Virus record (IMG/VR): IMGVR_UViG_3300008051_000013
Span: 1-28,455 of that record
Strand: one strand, 5' to 3'
Origin: a virus
DNA length: 28,455 nt
In this document: positions 6,763 through 15,254 of the stretch, one piece after another
How the letters are laid out: each line of letters opens with the position of its first letter
Numbering within the stretch: position 1 is the stretch's first letter
Made by a program: the position numbers and the translations under genes
Notes under the pieces: model-generated
Told to the model about the DNA's origin: nothing
Database searches by the model: none
Seen by the model: the letters and a program-made list of their open reading frames with translations, nothing else

Positions 6763-8331
6763 TTAAATTGTTGATCTACGTCTTATATTGGCTAATTGAT
6801 TTTGACTGTTAGTCATTTCGTCTGTTATCACGTAAGCTCGTAACGGTTCAGGAGCTTCACCACCTGTTAATTCAAAAGCACCTGACATCATTTGTGGTGC
6901 TGGTGCTGATGGATTCGGCCCTGCTCCTACTCCTCCTCCTCCACCTCCTGGAATAGAAGTTGATGTAATAGATGCTACATTAGCTAAACCTGTTGCTATT
7001 GCTGCGGCTGCCGCTACCCATCTTGTCGGGCCTATATATGTAGGATCTTTTAATACTGCGTTTGCTGCTGCATAAGTATCCATAACAGCAGTTGCGATAG
7101 CTAATTCTTTATTGTCTCCTGCTAATTTACCTAAAGCTCCTGTAAGCCCTGCATAAGCTGCTAGTTGACTGTTTACACCTGAAGCTACTAAAGCAGCTTT
7201 TTGTTTCTCATTTTGTTTAGTAATAGCAGTAGTTTTTTTACCAGCCGATTCTGCTATTCTAATTTTTTCATCATGAGCAAATTGTAACTCTGCTAACTCT
7301 CTTTCTATTCCTGACAACCCTTCTAAAACTGTTTGTTGTTGTGCTTCTCTTAATTCTCTTTCTAAAGATTTTTGATTTGTTTTTTGCTCAGACAATTGAG
7401 AGTTAATAGTTTCTTCAAGTTCTAGCATAGCAACTTTTTGCTCCTGTAATGCTATGTAATTTTCTTCACTCTCATTCATATTAAATTGAGCTTGTGCAGC
7501 ATCTACTTGTAATTGTATCTGTGCTTTTTGTGCTTTCTGTTGTTCTGCTAAAATTTTATCTAACTTTTCATTAGCTGCTATCCTTTCTTGAAAAGTCTTA
7601 GTTTCATCATCTCTAATTTGCCTTTGAACCTCAGCATCTTTTAAGTATTGAGCATTTAACTTAGCAAACTCTACTGCTGCCCTTTGTGCCGCTTTATTTG
7701 TTTCAGTAATAGCTGTTGCTGTATTGATTGTTTCTTTAGCGTAATCTGAAACTACTATGGCAGCTTCAGCAACTACCTCTACAACTTTATCAAAAGAATC
7801 ATCTACTCCTGTTGCAACATCAACCATCTCTTTACCTGCCATCTTAGCAAATTCTGCTGCCTCTTTAAAATTCCCTTTAAATAAAGAAGATAGTGCATTT
7901 CCCACAAACCCAAAGGTATCTAACAAACTATTAAATCTTTCAATAAGGTTATTTTGAATCATCTCTGCAAAATCTACCAGAGCTTGTTTAGGGTCTTCAA
8001 ATATAGATTTAAAAAACCCTGTGAACTTACCTACATTTTCAGCTAAGAAATTAAATAAGTCATTAAAGGCGATATTTAAAGCTGTCATGGCAGTATTAAA
8101 ACCATCCATTACTTTTTGGTTTTTACTAAATACCTCCATAAGTTTAGCTATCAATGCTACTATAATACCAATACCTGCTGCCTTTAAAGCCGCTCCAAGA
8201 CCTTTAATAACACCTCCTAACCGCTTAAATCCTCCTCCTGCGTTGTCTGTTGCCTTATCTAGGGCTTTAACATCTTTAGTTACTGCACCTACATTGGACT
8301 TTACTTCTAATTCTAAAATTTCGTTTGCCAT
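6763..8331 (-). CDS. Tape measure protein
   Basis: 522 residues, short for a tape measure. Residues 1-35 (ILELEVKSNVGAVTKDVKAL, then a Gly-rich segment) match the usual TMP opening; residues 39-68 are hydrophobic (LGAALKAAGIGIIVALIAKL) and probably insert in a membrane during DNA entry. Residues 210-375 are a heptad-rich coiled coil, and a second Ala-rich hydrophobic segment lies near 430-455, followed by a Gly/Pro-rich linker. The end (PLRAYVITDEMTNSQNQLAN) resembles C-termini of Bacteroidetes phage tape measures. By the usual ~0.15 nm per residue this implies a tail of roughly 80 nm, an estimate only. No peptidase or lysozyme domain is seen. It follows the fibre-like gene rather than the tail tube, an unusual order. 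Confidence 0.85.
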   Translation of the reverse strand: MANEILELEVKSNVGAVTKDVKALDKATDNAGGGFKRLGGVIKGLGAALKAAGIGIIVALIAKLMEVFSKNQKVMDGFNTAMTALNIAFNDLFNFLAENVGKFTGFFKSIFEDPKQALVDFAEMIQNNLIERFNSLLDTFGFVGNALSSLFKGNFKEAAEFAKMAGKEMVDVATGVDDSFDKVVEVVAEAAIVVSDYAKETINTATAITETNKAAQRAAVEFAKLNAQYLKDAEVQRQIRDDETKTFQERIAANEKLDKILAEQQKAQKAQIQLQVDAAQAQFNMNESEENYIALQEQKVAMLELEETINSQLSEQKTNQKSLERELREAQQQTVLEGLSGIERELAELQFAHDEKIRIAESAGKKTTAITKQNEKQKAALVASGVNSQLAAYAGLTGALGKLAGDNKELAIATAVMDTYAAANAVLKDPTYIGPTRWVAAAAAIATGLANVASITSTSIPGGGGGGVGAGPNPSAPAPQMMSGAFELTGGEAPEPLRAYVITDEMTNSQNQLANIRRRSTI

Positions 8332-8342
8332 ATCTTTTTATT

Positions 8343-9182
8343 TTATAATTTCATTTCATAAAGATTAAGAGTGCAGCTCCAAGATATTTCCATGTTTGCT
8401 GCTCCTGTTACTTGAAACAGCATATCATTAGTTCCACTAAATGCTACTGCTGCTGTCCACCCTGTTACTGTTCCATAACTACCTAATGTTGATACTGCTT
8501 GACTAGGTGCTTTTTCATACACCAATCCTGTTGCTCTTAATAGTATTCTATCATTTACATTCCCTGCTGCTGATCCTCCTGTTCTTACTCCAATTACATT
8601 TGCTTCAAATCCTGTAAATGAAGTTGCAACTGCATCAGCATCTCTTGCTATAATAGTAACTGAACTATCTCCATTAACATACAAGCTAGTAGCTGCTGCT
8701 GATCCTGCATCTTCTGTTCTTCCTGATAAATGTATTGTAGAACTTTGACTTTTACCTACAGTAGACCCTCCTCCTCCAATTACAGCTTCTCCTGGTCTTT
8801 GTGCTAGTCCATAATTACCTAAAATTGAAGCATTATTTACCCCATAGTTTATTTGATTATTACTCCCTACTATAACATTATTTCTTGAAACTCCTCTTAC
8901 AATATTTTCTTCACCCATGATATAGGTGTTGTTAGTTCCTGTTTCTGTTTGGTTTCTTGATCCTTGAATATTGTTATTCTCATTAATTACATTTCTTCCT
9001 AGATTTTCATTAAAAGCATAAGCCCTACAAGTTCCTGTTGCTTTATCATAAGTATAACCATACGCCTCACAGGTCTTTTGGTTGGGATGAATACTAACAT
9101 ATCCATTAGTAAATAAAACATCTCCTGAAGTGGTGATAAGTTCTGGTTTAACTGCATATCCTGGTAAATATTCTATTGCCAT
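8343..9182 (-). CDS. Tail fibre-like protein with YadA-type NxI/GxxN repeats
   Basis: 279 residues. After an N-terminal domain with two Cys (QKTCEAYGYTYDKATGTCRA) comes a run of short beta-coil repeats over about residues 78-150: NVINENNNIQGSRNQTETGT, NTYIMGEENIVRGVSRNNVI, VGSNNQINYGVNNASILGNY. These resemble the left-handed parallel beta-roll repeats of YadA-like adhesin heads and some phage fibres and would favour a trimer. The C-terminus is beta-rich. A receptor-binding or side-fibre role is inferred. The start ATG shares one base with the TAA of the 974-residue gene (TAATG), so the two are translationally coupled. No chaperone gene is evident. Confidence 0.7.
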   Translation of the reverse strand: MAIEYLPGYAVKPELITTSGDVLFTNGYVSIHPNQKTCEAYGYTYDKATGTCRAYAFNENLGRNVINENNNIQGSRNQTETGTNNTYIMGEENIVRGVSRNNVIVGSNNQINYGVNNASILGNYGLAQRPGEAVIGGGGSTVGKSQSSTIHLSGRTEDAGSAAATSLYVNGDSSVTIIARDADAVATSFTGFEANVIGVRTGGSAAGNVNDRILLRATGLVYEKAPSQAVSTLGSYGTVTGWTAAVAFSGTNDMLFQVTGAANMEISWSCTLNLYEMKL

Positions 9183-12106
9183 TATGGTATAAGTATAAAT
9201 TCAACGGTTGATAAATCTCCTGGCTTGTAGTCTATTCTATTAACTCTAAATTGTCTATTTTTAACAAACACAGTATCATACATATTAAATGTTGTAATAT
9301 CAGATGCTTTTAAATCTACTTTAATAGTCATAGTTCTAGTGTCAGAGTGATAGAGTTCTCCAAAATAAGGAAGCCAATATGTATTAAATAAATTATCAGT
9401 AGGAGATGATCCAACTCCTGGAAATAATTGACATTCCCCAAAATGAAAATCTCTTGGTGTAGGAGCAGGCGCAACAACCTTTAAATGACTAAATAATAAA
9501 TACTCATACTTAGTAGTTGCAGCTACTCCGTTTTGTGCGCTAACCCTATAAGTGTCATATACAGTTCCATTATTATACATGATTCGAGGACTGTTGTCAA
9601 AAGAGGATGAAGTGCCATCACTAGGGTCATAAGAATAAATTGAAGGAGTTATTAAACTTGGAAATTGTGTCATTAGAGCTTTACATACAGTTGCTGCAAA
9701 AGGCTCTGCTACTATTTCTTCTTCTCCTTCTAATATAGTAAATCCTGAAGCATCATAAACTTTACTCCCATATAAATGCCCTTCTACTGAATCTTTATAT
9801 ACATTAAAAGCGTAATCATCATCATCTTCTACAAACTTAAAAATAGTCTTTTGATTTAAGTTACTTAAAGGGCTTAACTTCATTTCTTCAACACTTATTT
9901 TCTCAGTCCAATCATGTGCTATACTTCTAGCAGATAATGTTAACCCACTTGTATTTTTTACAAAGACATCTGCATAAGGTTCTATTAAAAGATTGCTTGG
10001 GTTTGATTTATCAGGAATCATAATTAAATTAAACATAGTTACAAGTCCTTTTAAGAAATCCCATTGGTTTACTTCCCCTCTTAATGTTTGTAACAAACTT
10101 GCTGATGTTCCTGATGTAGCGTTTGAAGATACAGTTACTGCATTTCCATAGTAATAAGTAGAACCTATTGCTCCTGGATATTGACCTGCTGTATTTGGCG
10201 TCCAAACCATTAACGTTCCTGATTCTTCCTTAACTTTTAATTCAAGAGTTTCCCCTGTTTGTAAGACTACTGAAAAACTACCCGTATAAGTGTAATGAAA
10301 AGTCGCTGAAGAAAGAGCGTTGACAAAATCAATAGGAGTTTCAGTCCCTGACGCATCAGTATGTACCCATTTAGCAGTAAACTCCCCTCCCCCAACACTA
10401 TAAATAGTCGCTATTTTCATAGTATAGCTAATATTATAGGTTTGGTTATCTGCTACGGCAGTAAAAATCCCAGTTGAATCATCATATCCAATATAAGAAT
10501 TTAAAGTAGTTCCAGGAGTATTAAATGCCCAATCAGGATCTGAAAGTTCATTAAAAGGTATTGTTTGAAAAGATCCTGTTAAATTAAAAGCACTTATCAA
10601 ACCAAGTCCTCCACTATTATCAAAAGTTAAAGGAACTAATCCATCTCCCCAATTAAAATCCATGTACAAGTTTTTAAAATCATCAGTATCAAAGAAATCA
10701 CTTGTATATTCAAAAGGGAAAGCAGGTTGGTTGAATATTTGTTTTATTAAATAGCTAAGTTGAATAAAAGGCCTAAATGTACTTTGCAAAGTGTTTACTC
10801 TAGGATAGTCTACTCCACCAGTAGTATAAATTGTATAATTATGTTCCCAATCTACAAAAGGATATTTTAGTGTATCCGCATCTCTATATCCTGATGTAGC
10901 TGCATTGGTATAAGTTATACCTGAAACTCCCCAACTCGCTTCAATGTCTGTTATAGTGTATTCATGTTCTAGCTCATTAAAATCTAAATCTGCAAACGTT
11001 CTTTCTTTTAATATATCAGCTAACGCAATAGCCTCTGAATAAAGATTTACATTATAACTAATTTCACCATTTTTATCTTGTACATCTATAAGTCTTAAAT
11101 ATCCTTCAAATAAAACGAACCCATCTTCTTTTAACCTACATTGTGTTTTAATATAAGGATTAAAAGATATATTGTTATGTGCTGATCTTGTTACTTCAAA
11201 AATATTATCAAATATCTGACTGTTCCTTTTTGTAGATGGTAGATTAAATGCTTTAGAATAAGATTGTACCTTTTCAGCTACATTTTTAAAATCATCTATA
11301 CTTAATGTTAAAGGTATATCTTCATCTTCATAAAGGTCACAAATAACTGCACCACTAAATACTGATTCAATTTCTCCCCCATAAGAATAAATAACGGATA
11401 CTTGATCTATTCCTATTGAAATAGCCGCATCAAGCTGTGCAGCAACCACAACAATATCATTCTCACTTTGAGCTGTAAATTGTGTTGTATATGTTTGATT
11501 AGCTACCAATGGTGAAATAGGATTTTGCAGCCAAGTAATAGGAGTAGTAGAAAGCGGTCCTCCCGACATCCCTAAAGGGTTGTTGTAAGTCTGTGCATTC
11601 CCTGCCATCATTCCAAACCATATTTTATTATTTGCGGGTACACTCCCTACACTAGCTACATCTCCTACTTTAAGAGTAATTGTATAATCAAGTCCTATTG
11701 TTAGTCCATCTAATCTTTGCATCACGCAAGTCATATTTGGATCATTATTTCCTGAATCAGGTCCTTTAAGATAAAGCTGCTGCCCACCCCCTACTGGAAA
11801 ATCACCACTTCCTGGAGTAACTCCTGTTGAAGCTGTATTAATAGCTGTCATCCACTCTCCAGCTCCTATAAATGTAGTTATGGGAGCAGCATTATTTATA
11901 ACAAGATTTTGTAATCCAGTTTGAATAGTAGAAAGCGGTCCTGAAGCTATTGATGAAGCAAAGACATTAGTATTATTATCCCCATTGCCATTAAAGGTTG
12001 AACTAAGAAAAGTCTCTCCATCTGCCACGATTTCAGTACCAAAAGGGTAATACGTAGCTGCAAACCCTGAATAATTTTGTGGTAATATTTCTAACTGTAC
12101 ACTCAT
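9182..12106 (-). CDS. Large tail protein (distal tail/baseplate region)
   Basis: 974 residues, the largest protein in the genome. Residues 1-235 hold a jelly-roll-like beta domain; at about 245-360 a segment (ICDLYEDEDIPLTLSIDDFK, then YSKAFNLPSTKRNSQIFDNI and FEGYLRLIDVQDKNGEISYN) resembles the tail protein core seen in many Bacteroidetes siphophages. The middle contains beta-rich insertions, and the C-terminus (FNMYDTVFVKNRQFRVNRID) looks like a structural cap. Size, position and beta content point to a tail-tip or tail-associated protein, possibly with a carbohydrate-binding N-terminus. It overlaps the 487-residue gene upstream and the fibre gene downstream by one base each. No enzyme motif is apparent. 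Confidence 0.75.
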   Translation of the reverse strand: MSVQLEILPQNYSGFAATYYPFGTEIVADGETFLSSTFNGNGDNNTNVFASSIASGPLSTIQTGLQNLVINNAAPITTFIGAGEWMTAINTASTGVTPGSGDFPVGGGQQLYLKGPDSGNNDPNMTCVMQRLDGLTIGLDYTITLKVGDVASVGSVPANNKIWFGMMAGNAQTYNNPLGMSGGPLSTTPITWLQNPISPLVANQTYTTQFTAQSENDIVVVAAQLDAAISIGIDQVSVIYSYGGEIESVFSGAVICDLYEDEDIPLTLSIDDFKNVAEKVQSYSKAFNLPSTKRNSQIFDNIFEVTRSAHNNISFNPYIKTQCRLKEDGFVLFEGYLRLIDVQDKNGEISYNVNLYSEAIALADILKERTFADLDFNELEHEYTITDIEASWGVSGITYTNAATSGYRDADTLKYPFVDWEHNYTIYTTGGVDYPRVNTLQSTFRPFIQLSYLIKQIFNQPAFPFEYTSDFFDTDDFKNLYMDFNWGDGLVPLTFDNSGGLGLISAFNLTGSFQTIPFNELSDPDWAFNTPGTTLNSYIGYDDSTGIFTAVADNQTYNISYTMKIATIYSVGGGEFTAKWVHTDASGTETPIDFVNALSSATFHYTYTGSFSVVLQTGETLELKVKEESGTLMVWTPNTAGQYPGAIGSTYYYGNAVTVSSNATSGTSASLLQTLRGEVNQWDFLKGLVTMFNLIMIPDKSNPSNLLIEPYADVFVKNTSGLTLSARSIAHDWTEKISVEEMKLSPLSNLNQKTIFKFVEDDDDYAFNVYKDSVEGHLYGSKVYDASGFTILEGEEEIVAEPFAATVCKALMTQFPSLITPSIYSYDPSDGTSSSFDNSPRIMYNNGTVYDTYRVSAQNGVAATTKYEYLLFSHLKVVAPAPTPRDFHFGECQLFPGVGSSPTDNLFNTYWLPYFGELYHSDTRTMTIKVDLKASDITTFNMYDTVFVKNRQFRVNRIDYKPGDLSTVEFILIP

Positions 12107-13569
12107 TAGATAGATTGAGTTCTTAGTATTTTACTTTTCTCTATTTCAAAGGTATATTGTATCAATTTGTCATTTGCAACTGTCTTTTTAGTAAAGCTAG
12201 AAGTTCTCAATGTTGTAGGAGTAACATAACGATTTAAAGTATCAGTATTAGCAGAAGTAGTTTCATATCCTTTTAAGATATAAACTTCAGGACTATTTGT
12301 TAGTTCTTCAAACATTACATTATCATCTTCACTTACAAAATCTGTATTTATAGTAATTGATTCAGTAGCGTTCTTTCTAAAAGCTTTCTTTCCCCCTTTA
12401 TATCCATGTGGAGAATAAATAGATTGATTCCAAGTTCCTCCTAGTTGTTGATATGTAGTTGTTTTTGTAGATATTTTCCTTGTTGATTTTTTTGTAAATG
12501 TATAGTAGTCCCATCCTCCCCATTGATTTAACCAACAAAGTCTTATTCGTTCATATCCCCTTCCTGGTGCAGTTTCACTTCCAGCACCTGTAGTAGGACA
12601 ATTTAGATGTATAGAGTATGTTTTCCCTCCTTGAACACCTGAAGTGTTTGCAAGATAAACATCAATCCTCCCTCCATATAAATCTCCAGCATCATAGTTG
12701 GTTTTAAATGTACTACTCCAATTTCTAAGGTTTGCTGGAAAACACCCTATATATTGTATTTGTTGAGTTGCAGTTTGATTCCACTGATTCCAATTAAAAC
12801 TTCCTGTGGTAGTGTATCTTGTAATATTCTCTTGGTCTATTAAAACTCCACCCGAACTATAATATTTTAGATAAACTCTAGCAGAATAAGAACTTTGAGT
12901 GCTTGAACTTGTAAAGAATGCAAAAGTTCCATAATCATCAGCATCAGCATATTGTACTGTTGGCGCGTTAGTTAAAAATGCTGCTCCACCCCCACTTGAA
13001 GGGTAAAATGGATGCGGTTTAAATCCAAACCAATTTATTGGAGAAGTACCTATTGTTTCTCTAACTAATTCATCTGTATCTTTTAAATAGCCATTCCATA
13101 AAAGATAAAGCTCACTATTTACTGCCGTTCCTGAAATTGGCTGTATTGTATTACTTGTAGCACTAAGAGCTTCCACACTAAATGTAATTGCCATATATCT
13201 AGCAATATTTTGGCTTTGAGAAAATTTATCAACTAAATGTAATGGGTGAGGTCTATTAGTAAGTGTTTCAGAATCTTTATATTCAGTCCCTGTAGAAGCT
13301 AAATTATCTGCACTAACATAATTCTCCACTATATTACTTAGGTCAATCATTCCTACACCTGAAGCATTTGGAGTAACTTTAAAAGTTCCTCTTAAATTAT
13401 CGGCTGTCATTAAAAGAGAAGTTGAACCTGATGTTATATAAACTTCAACTATAAATTTCACCTTTGTTTGATTTATAACCGCAGGATCGTTTGAAACCCC
13501 AAAGATTACTTCTTGCCCTACTGGAAGTGTTTGATATAAAGGTGCTTGTACTATTTGTGTTACTGCCAT
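12106..13569 (-). CDS. Tail structural protein (possible baseplate component)
   Basis: 487 residues, beta-rich, no signal peptide, no coiled coil. The opening (APLYQTLPVGQEVIFGVSND) and a central Trp-rich element (RIRLCWLNQWGGWDYYTFTK) are the main landmarks; the latter is a pattern I associate with tail proteins of uncultured Bacteroidetes phages. The C-terminal 100 residues (EELTNSPEVYILKGYETT) look like another compact beta domain. The gene lies between the gp10-like protein and the 974-residue tail protein and shares the A of its stop with the start of the latter (TAATG). A tail-tip or receptor-binding partner role is likely but not shown. Confidence 0.7.
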   Translation of the reverse strand: MAVTQIVQAPLYQTLPVGQEVIFGVSNDPAVINQTKVKFIVEVYITSGSTSLLMTADNLRGTFKVTPNASGVGMIDLSNIVENYVSADNLASTGTEYKDSETLTNRPHPLHLVDKFSQSQNIARYMAITFSVEALSATSNTIQPISGTAVNSELYLLWNGYLKDTDELVRETIGTSPINWFGFKPHPFYPSSGGGAAFLTNAPTVQYADADDYGTFAFFTSSSTQSSYSARVYLKYYSSGGVLIDQENITRYTTTGSFNWNQWNQTATQQIQYIGCFPANLRNWSSTFKTNYDAGDLYGGRIDVYLANTSGVQGGKTYSIHLNCPTTGAGSETAPGRGYERIRLCWLNQWGGWDYYTFTKKSTRKISTKTTTYQQLGGTWNQSIYSPHGYKGGKKAFRKNATESITINTDFVSEDDNVMFEELTNSPEVYILKGYETTSANTDTLNRYVTPTTLRTSSFTKKTVANDKLIQYTFEIEKSKILRTQSI

Positions 13570-13575
13570 TTTATT

Positions 13576-14157
13576 TTATTTTACTGTTGTTAATCCTTTT
13601 ATTATATCTTCCTTTAATGCTCCCATTAAATCCTTACCAAAATTCTTCATTCCTAACATTAAGGAGTTTTGGAAGAAACTTATACCATGAATACCTTTAA
13701 TCCATAATACTCTCATTATTGCTGCTCTTAATCCTGCTGTTGTCATATATTGCCCTCCTGCACTTCTTGGTTGTAATCCTTTCTTTCTAATAAAAGAACT
13801 AATACCTTTTTTCATCCCTCCTTTTTGACCTGTTCCTGTTCCATACTTATATGGACTATCTTGTCTCTTTCCTTTCCAATTTATATAATGCCTTCTTCCT
13901 CCCCAACTTCCTTTATGATCCCCTGTCTTTATAGTACCACCTGCACCCTTAACTCCTTTGTCTACAAAAGTTCCATAATCTGCCATAAAGAACTTAACTG
14001 AATATCCATCCCCATCCTCAACTACTTCAAACTTTATTGACTTCTCTAAATTACCACCACCTTTACCAGCCGCACTAAGGTTCTTTTTAGCCCTTCTCAC
14101 TACTTCTTTTCCAAAGCTGTCTAATTGGTTTTTTAAATTAGTAAAGTCAACAGCCAT
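13576..14157 (-). CDS. HK97 gp10-like tail completion protein (probable)
   Basis: 193 residues, basic. Residues 1-65 (LKNQLDSFGKEVVRRAKKNL, then GNLEKSIKFEVVEDGDGYSV) match the start of gp10-like head-tail joining or tail completion proteins: an N-terminal helix, a GNL-xx-SI motif and a beta strand before YGTFVDKGVKG. A long Gly/Lys/Arg-rich loop in the middle (residues 70-130) is an insertion relative to the compact family. The last helix is amphipathic. It starts immediately at the end of the 151-residue gene (shared base at 14157). Role inferred: finishing the tail end before joining. Confidence 0.7.
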   Translation of the reverse strand: MAVDFTNLKNQLDSFGKEVVRRAKKNLSAAGKGGGNLEKSIKFEVVEDGDGYSVKFFMADYGTFVDKGVKGAGGTIKTGDHKGSWGGRRHYINWKGKRQDSPYKYGTGTGQKGGMKKGISSFIRKKGLQPRSAGGQYMTTAGLRAAIMRVLWIKGIHGISFFQNSLMLGMKNFGKDLMGALKEDIIKGLTTVK

Positions 14158-14612
14158 TACTCAACAGAAGCTGTGAATATTTCTACTCTAGGATCATAAC
14201 TTGATCCCACAGGTTGTACTTCAATAGCTGTAAGGTTTTGCATTGTGCCAAAACTTGGGTCTGTATCTGCTTCTGCTAAAGCTACTGCCTCTGCCTGACA
14301 TAATACATGTGACTGTCCTGGAGTTAATAATACTTGATAATTAGTCGCTGTTGTTATTATTCCTACTTCTATCCAACCAGCCGCATCTAAATTAGTAACT
14401 CTGATATATTTACAACGGTCCACATCTATTGCTCCTGCTGAACTGTAAGGTTGCGCTCCAAAAGTTGCTATTGTTGTAACATTTCCATTAATACAAGTTA
14501 CTACTCTTTCAAATGTATCTACAACATCTGATATTGTTACACTATTTGATGACCCTCTCAATGCTCCATTTATGGTTACACTTTCGGATATTGTTGTTAC
14601 TAAATCTGCCAT
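14157..14612 (-). CDS. Small beta-rich virion protein
   Basis: 151 residues, acidic, Val/Thr-rich, no membrane segment. The body (ERVVTCINGNVTTIATFGAQ, then YIRVTNLDAAGWIEVGIITT and QVLLTPGQSHVLCQAEAVAL) looks like a beta-sandwich of a small structural protein. It is embedded in the tail completion cluster and abuts the gp10-like gene. I recognise no named family. Confidence 0.65.
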   Translation of the reverse strand: MADLVTTISESVTINGALRGSSNSVTISDVVDTFERVVTCINGNVTTIATFGAQPYSSAGAIDVDRCKYIRVTNLDAAGWIEVGIITTATNYQVLLTPGQSHVLCQAEAVALAEADTDPSFGTMQNLTAIEVQPVGSSYDPRVEIFTASVE

Positions 14613-14616
14613 TTTT

Positions 14617-14706
14617 TTATATTTTAATTGTTATTTTTGGTGGTATTATTTGTATTTCTATTTTACCTAATTTTATTGTATTTATTTTTTTTAAGAACTC
14701 TAACAT
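14617..14706 (-). CDS. 29-residue basic micro-ORF between tail genes
   Basis: ATG at 14706 shares its A with the TAA stop of the upstream 182-residue gene (TAATG), and the ORF ends with TAA at 14617-14619, just before the next gene at 14612. The peptide begins MLEFLKKINTIKLGKIEI and is Ile/Lys-rich with alternating hydrophobic residues, without a continuous membrane helix. It fills an otherwise unexplained gap and may be coupled to its neighbours, but its amino acid content is partly what AT-rich DNA gives by chance. Confidence 0.4.
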   Translation of the reverse strand: MLEFLKKINTIKLGKIEIQIIPPKITIKI

Positions 14707-15254
14707 TAGTATCCTGCTCCTGCGTTTGTTACAGGTATGGTACAAGTGTCAAAGTCATTCATTACTTTAATGCCTATTGTAAACGTCCATCCACATAAGA
14801 GATTATCAAACCTTTCTTGAAACGGCTCTATAGTAAATTGATCTTGCGTGAAATAAAGAGGAACATTAATATCATCAACCCCTGCTTTTGATTGTCTTGA
14901 GCTGTGTCTTAGCATTCCTATAAGGTCAGTACATATTTCTAAGGTTTGATTCCACACCTCTTGTTCATTGTTCTTCATATCTAACAACTTAGTAAGCTGC
15001 TCATTTTGATATAATTGCCAATTGTCTTTTTCACTTACTAAATCGCAAATAAAGATTTGGAAATTATATATTAATTCTGCATCTCCTGTTGTTACTGATG
15101 TCGGGTTTACATGGAGTAATGGCATTTTTTCCATCTTCTCCAAGTTGATGTCGAATATGTCTCCAACTGAAACAGTAGAGATTTGTTCATGATATTCCCC
15201 TAATCTACACAAGGTATTTATTACGTTATTGTATGTCTTATTGCTTACTGGCAT
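14706..15254 (-). CDS. Tail completion/terminator-like protein (probable)
   Basis: 182 residues. Landmarks are an N-terminal helix (NVINTLCRLGEYHEQISTVS), MPLLHVNPTSVTTGDAELIY leading into a NFQIFICDLV strand, a central EVWNQTLEICTDLIGMLRHS helix and a closing YFTQDQFTIEPFQERFDNLL element with GWTFTIGIKV. This succession matches a family I associate with tail terminator/completion proteins in Bacteroidetes siphophages. It overlaps the end of the frameshifted tail chaperone reading frame by 17 bases, which argues that the overlap region is coding in both frames. A neck role is the main alternative. Confidence 0.7.
   Translation of the reverse strand: MPVSNKTYNNVINTLCRLGEYHEQISTVSVGDIFDINLEKMEKMPLLHVNPTSVTTGDAELIYNFQIFICDLVSEKDNWQLYQNEQLTKLLDMKNNEQEVWNQTLEICTDLIGMLRHSSRQSKAGVDDINVPLYFTQDQFTIEPFQERFDNLLCGWTFTIGIKVMNDFDTCTIPVTNAGAGY

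Noticed and set aside
8021-8368. Plus-strand open frame opposite the tape measure start
   Set aside because: Shadow of a well-supported gene in an AT-rich genome; no independent signal.
11545-11942. 17-base direct repeat TAGTAGAAAGCGGTCCT at 11545-11561 and 11926-11942
   Set aside because: Both copies encode GPLST in the same tail protein; likely a local coding duplication, with no mobile element or structure around it.
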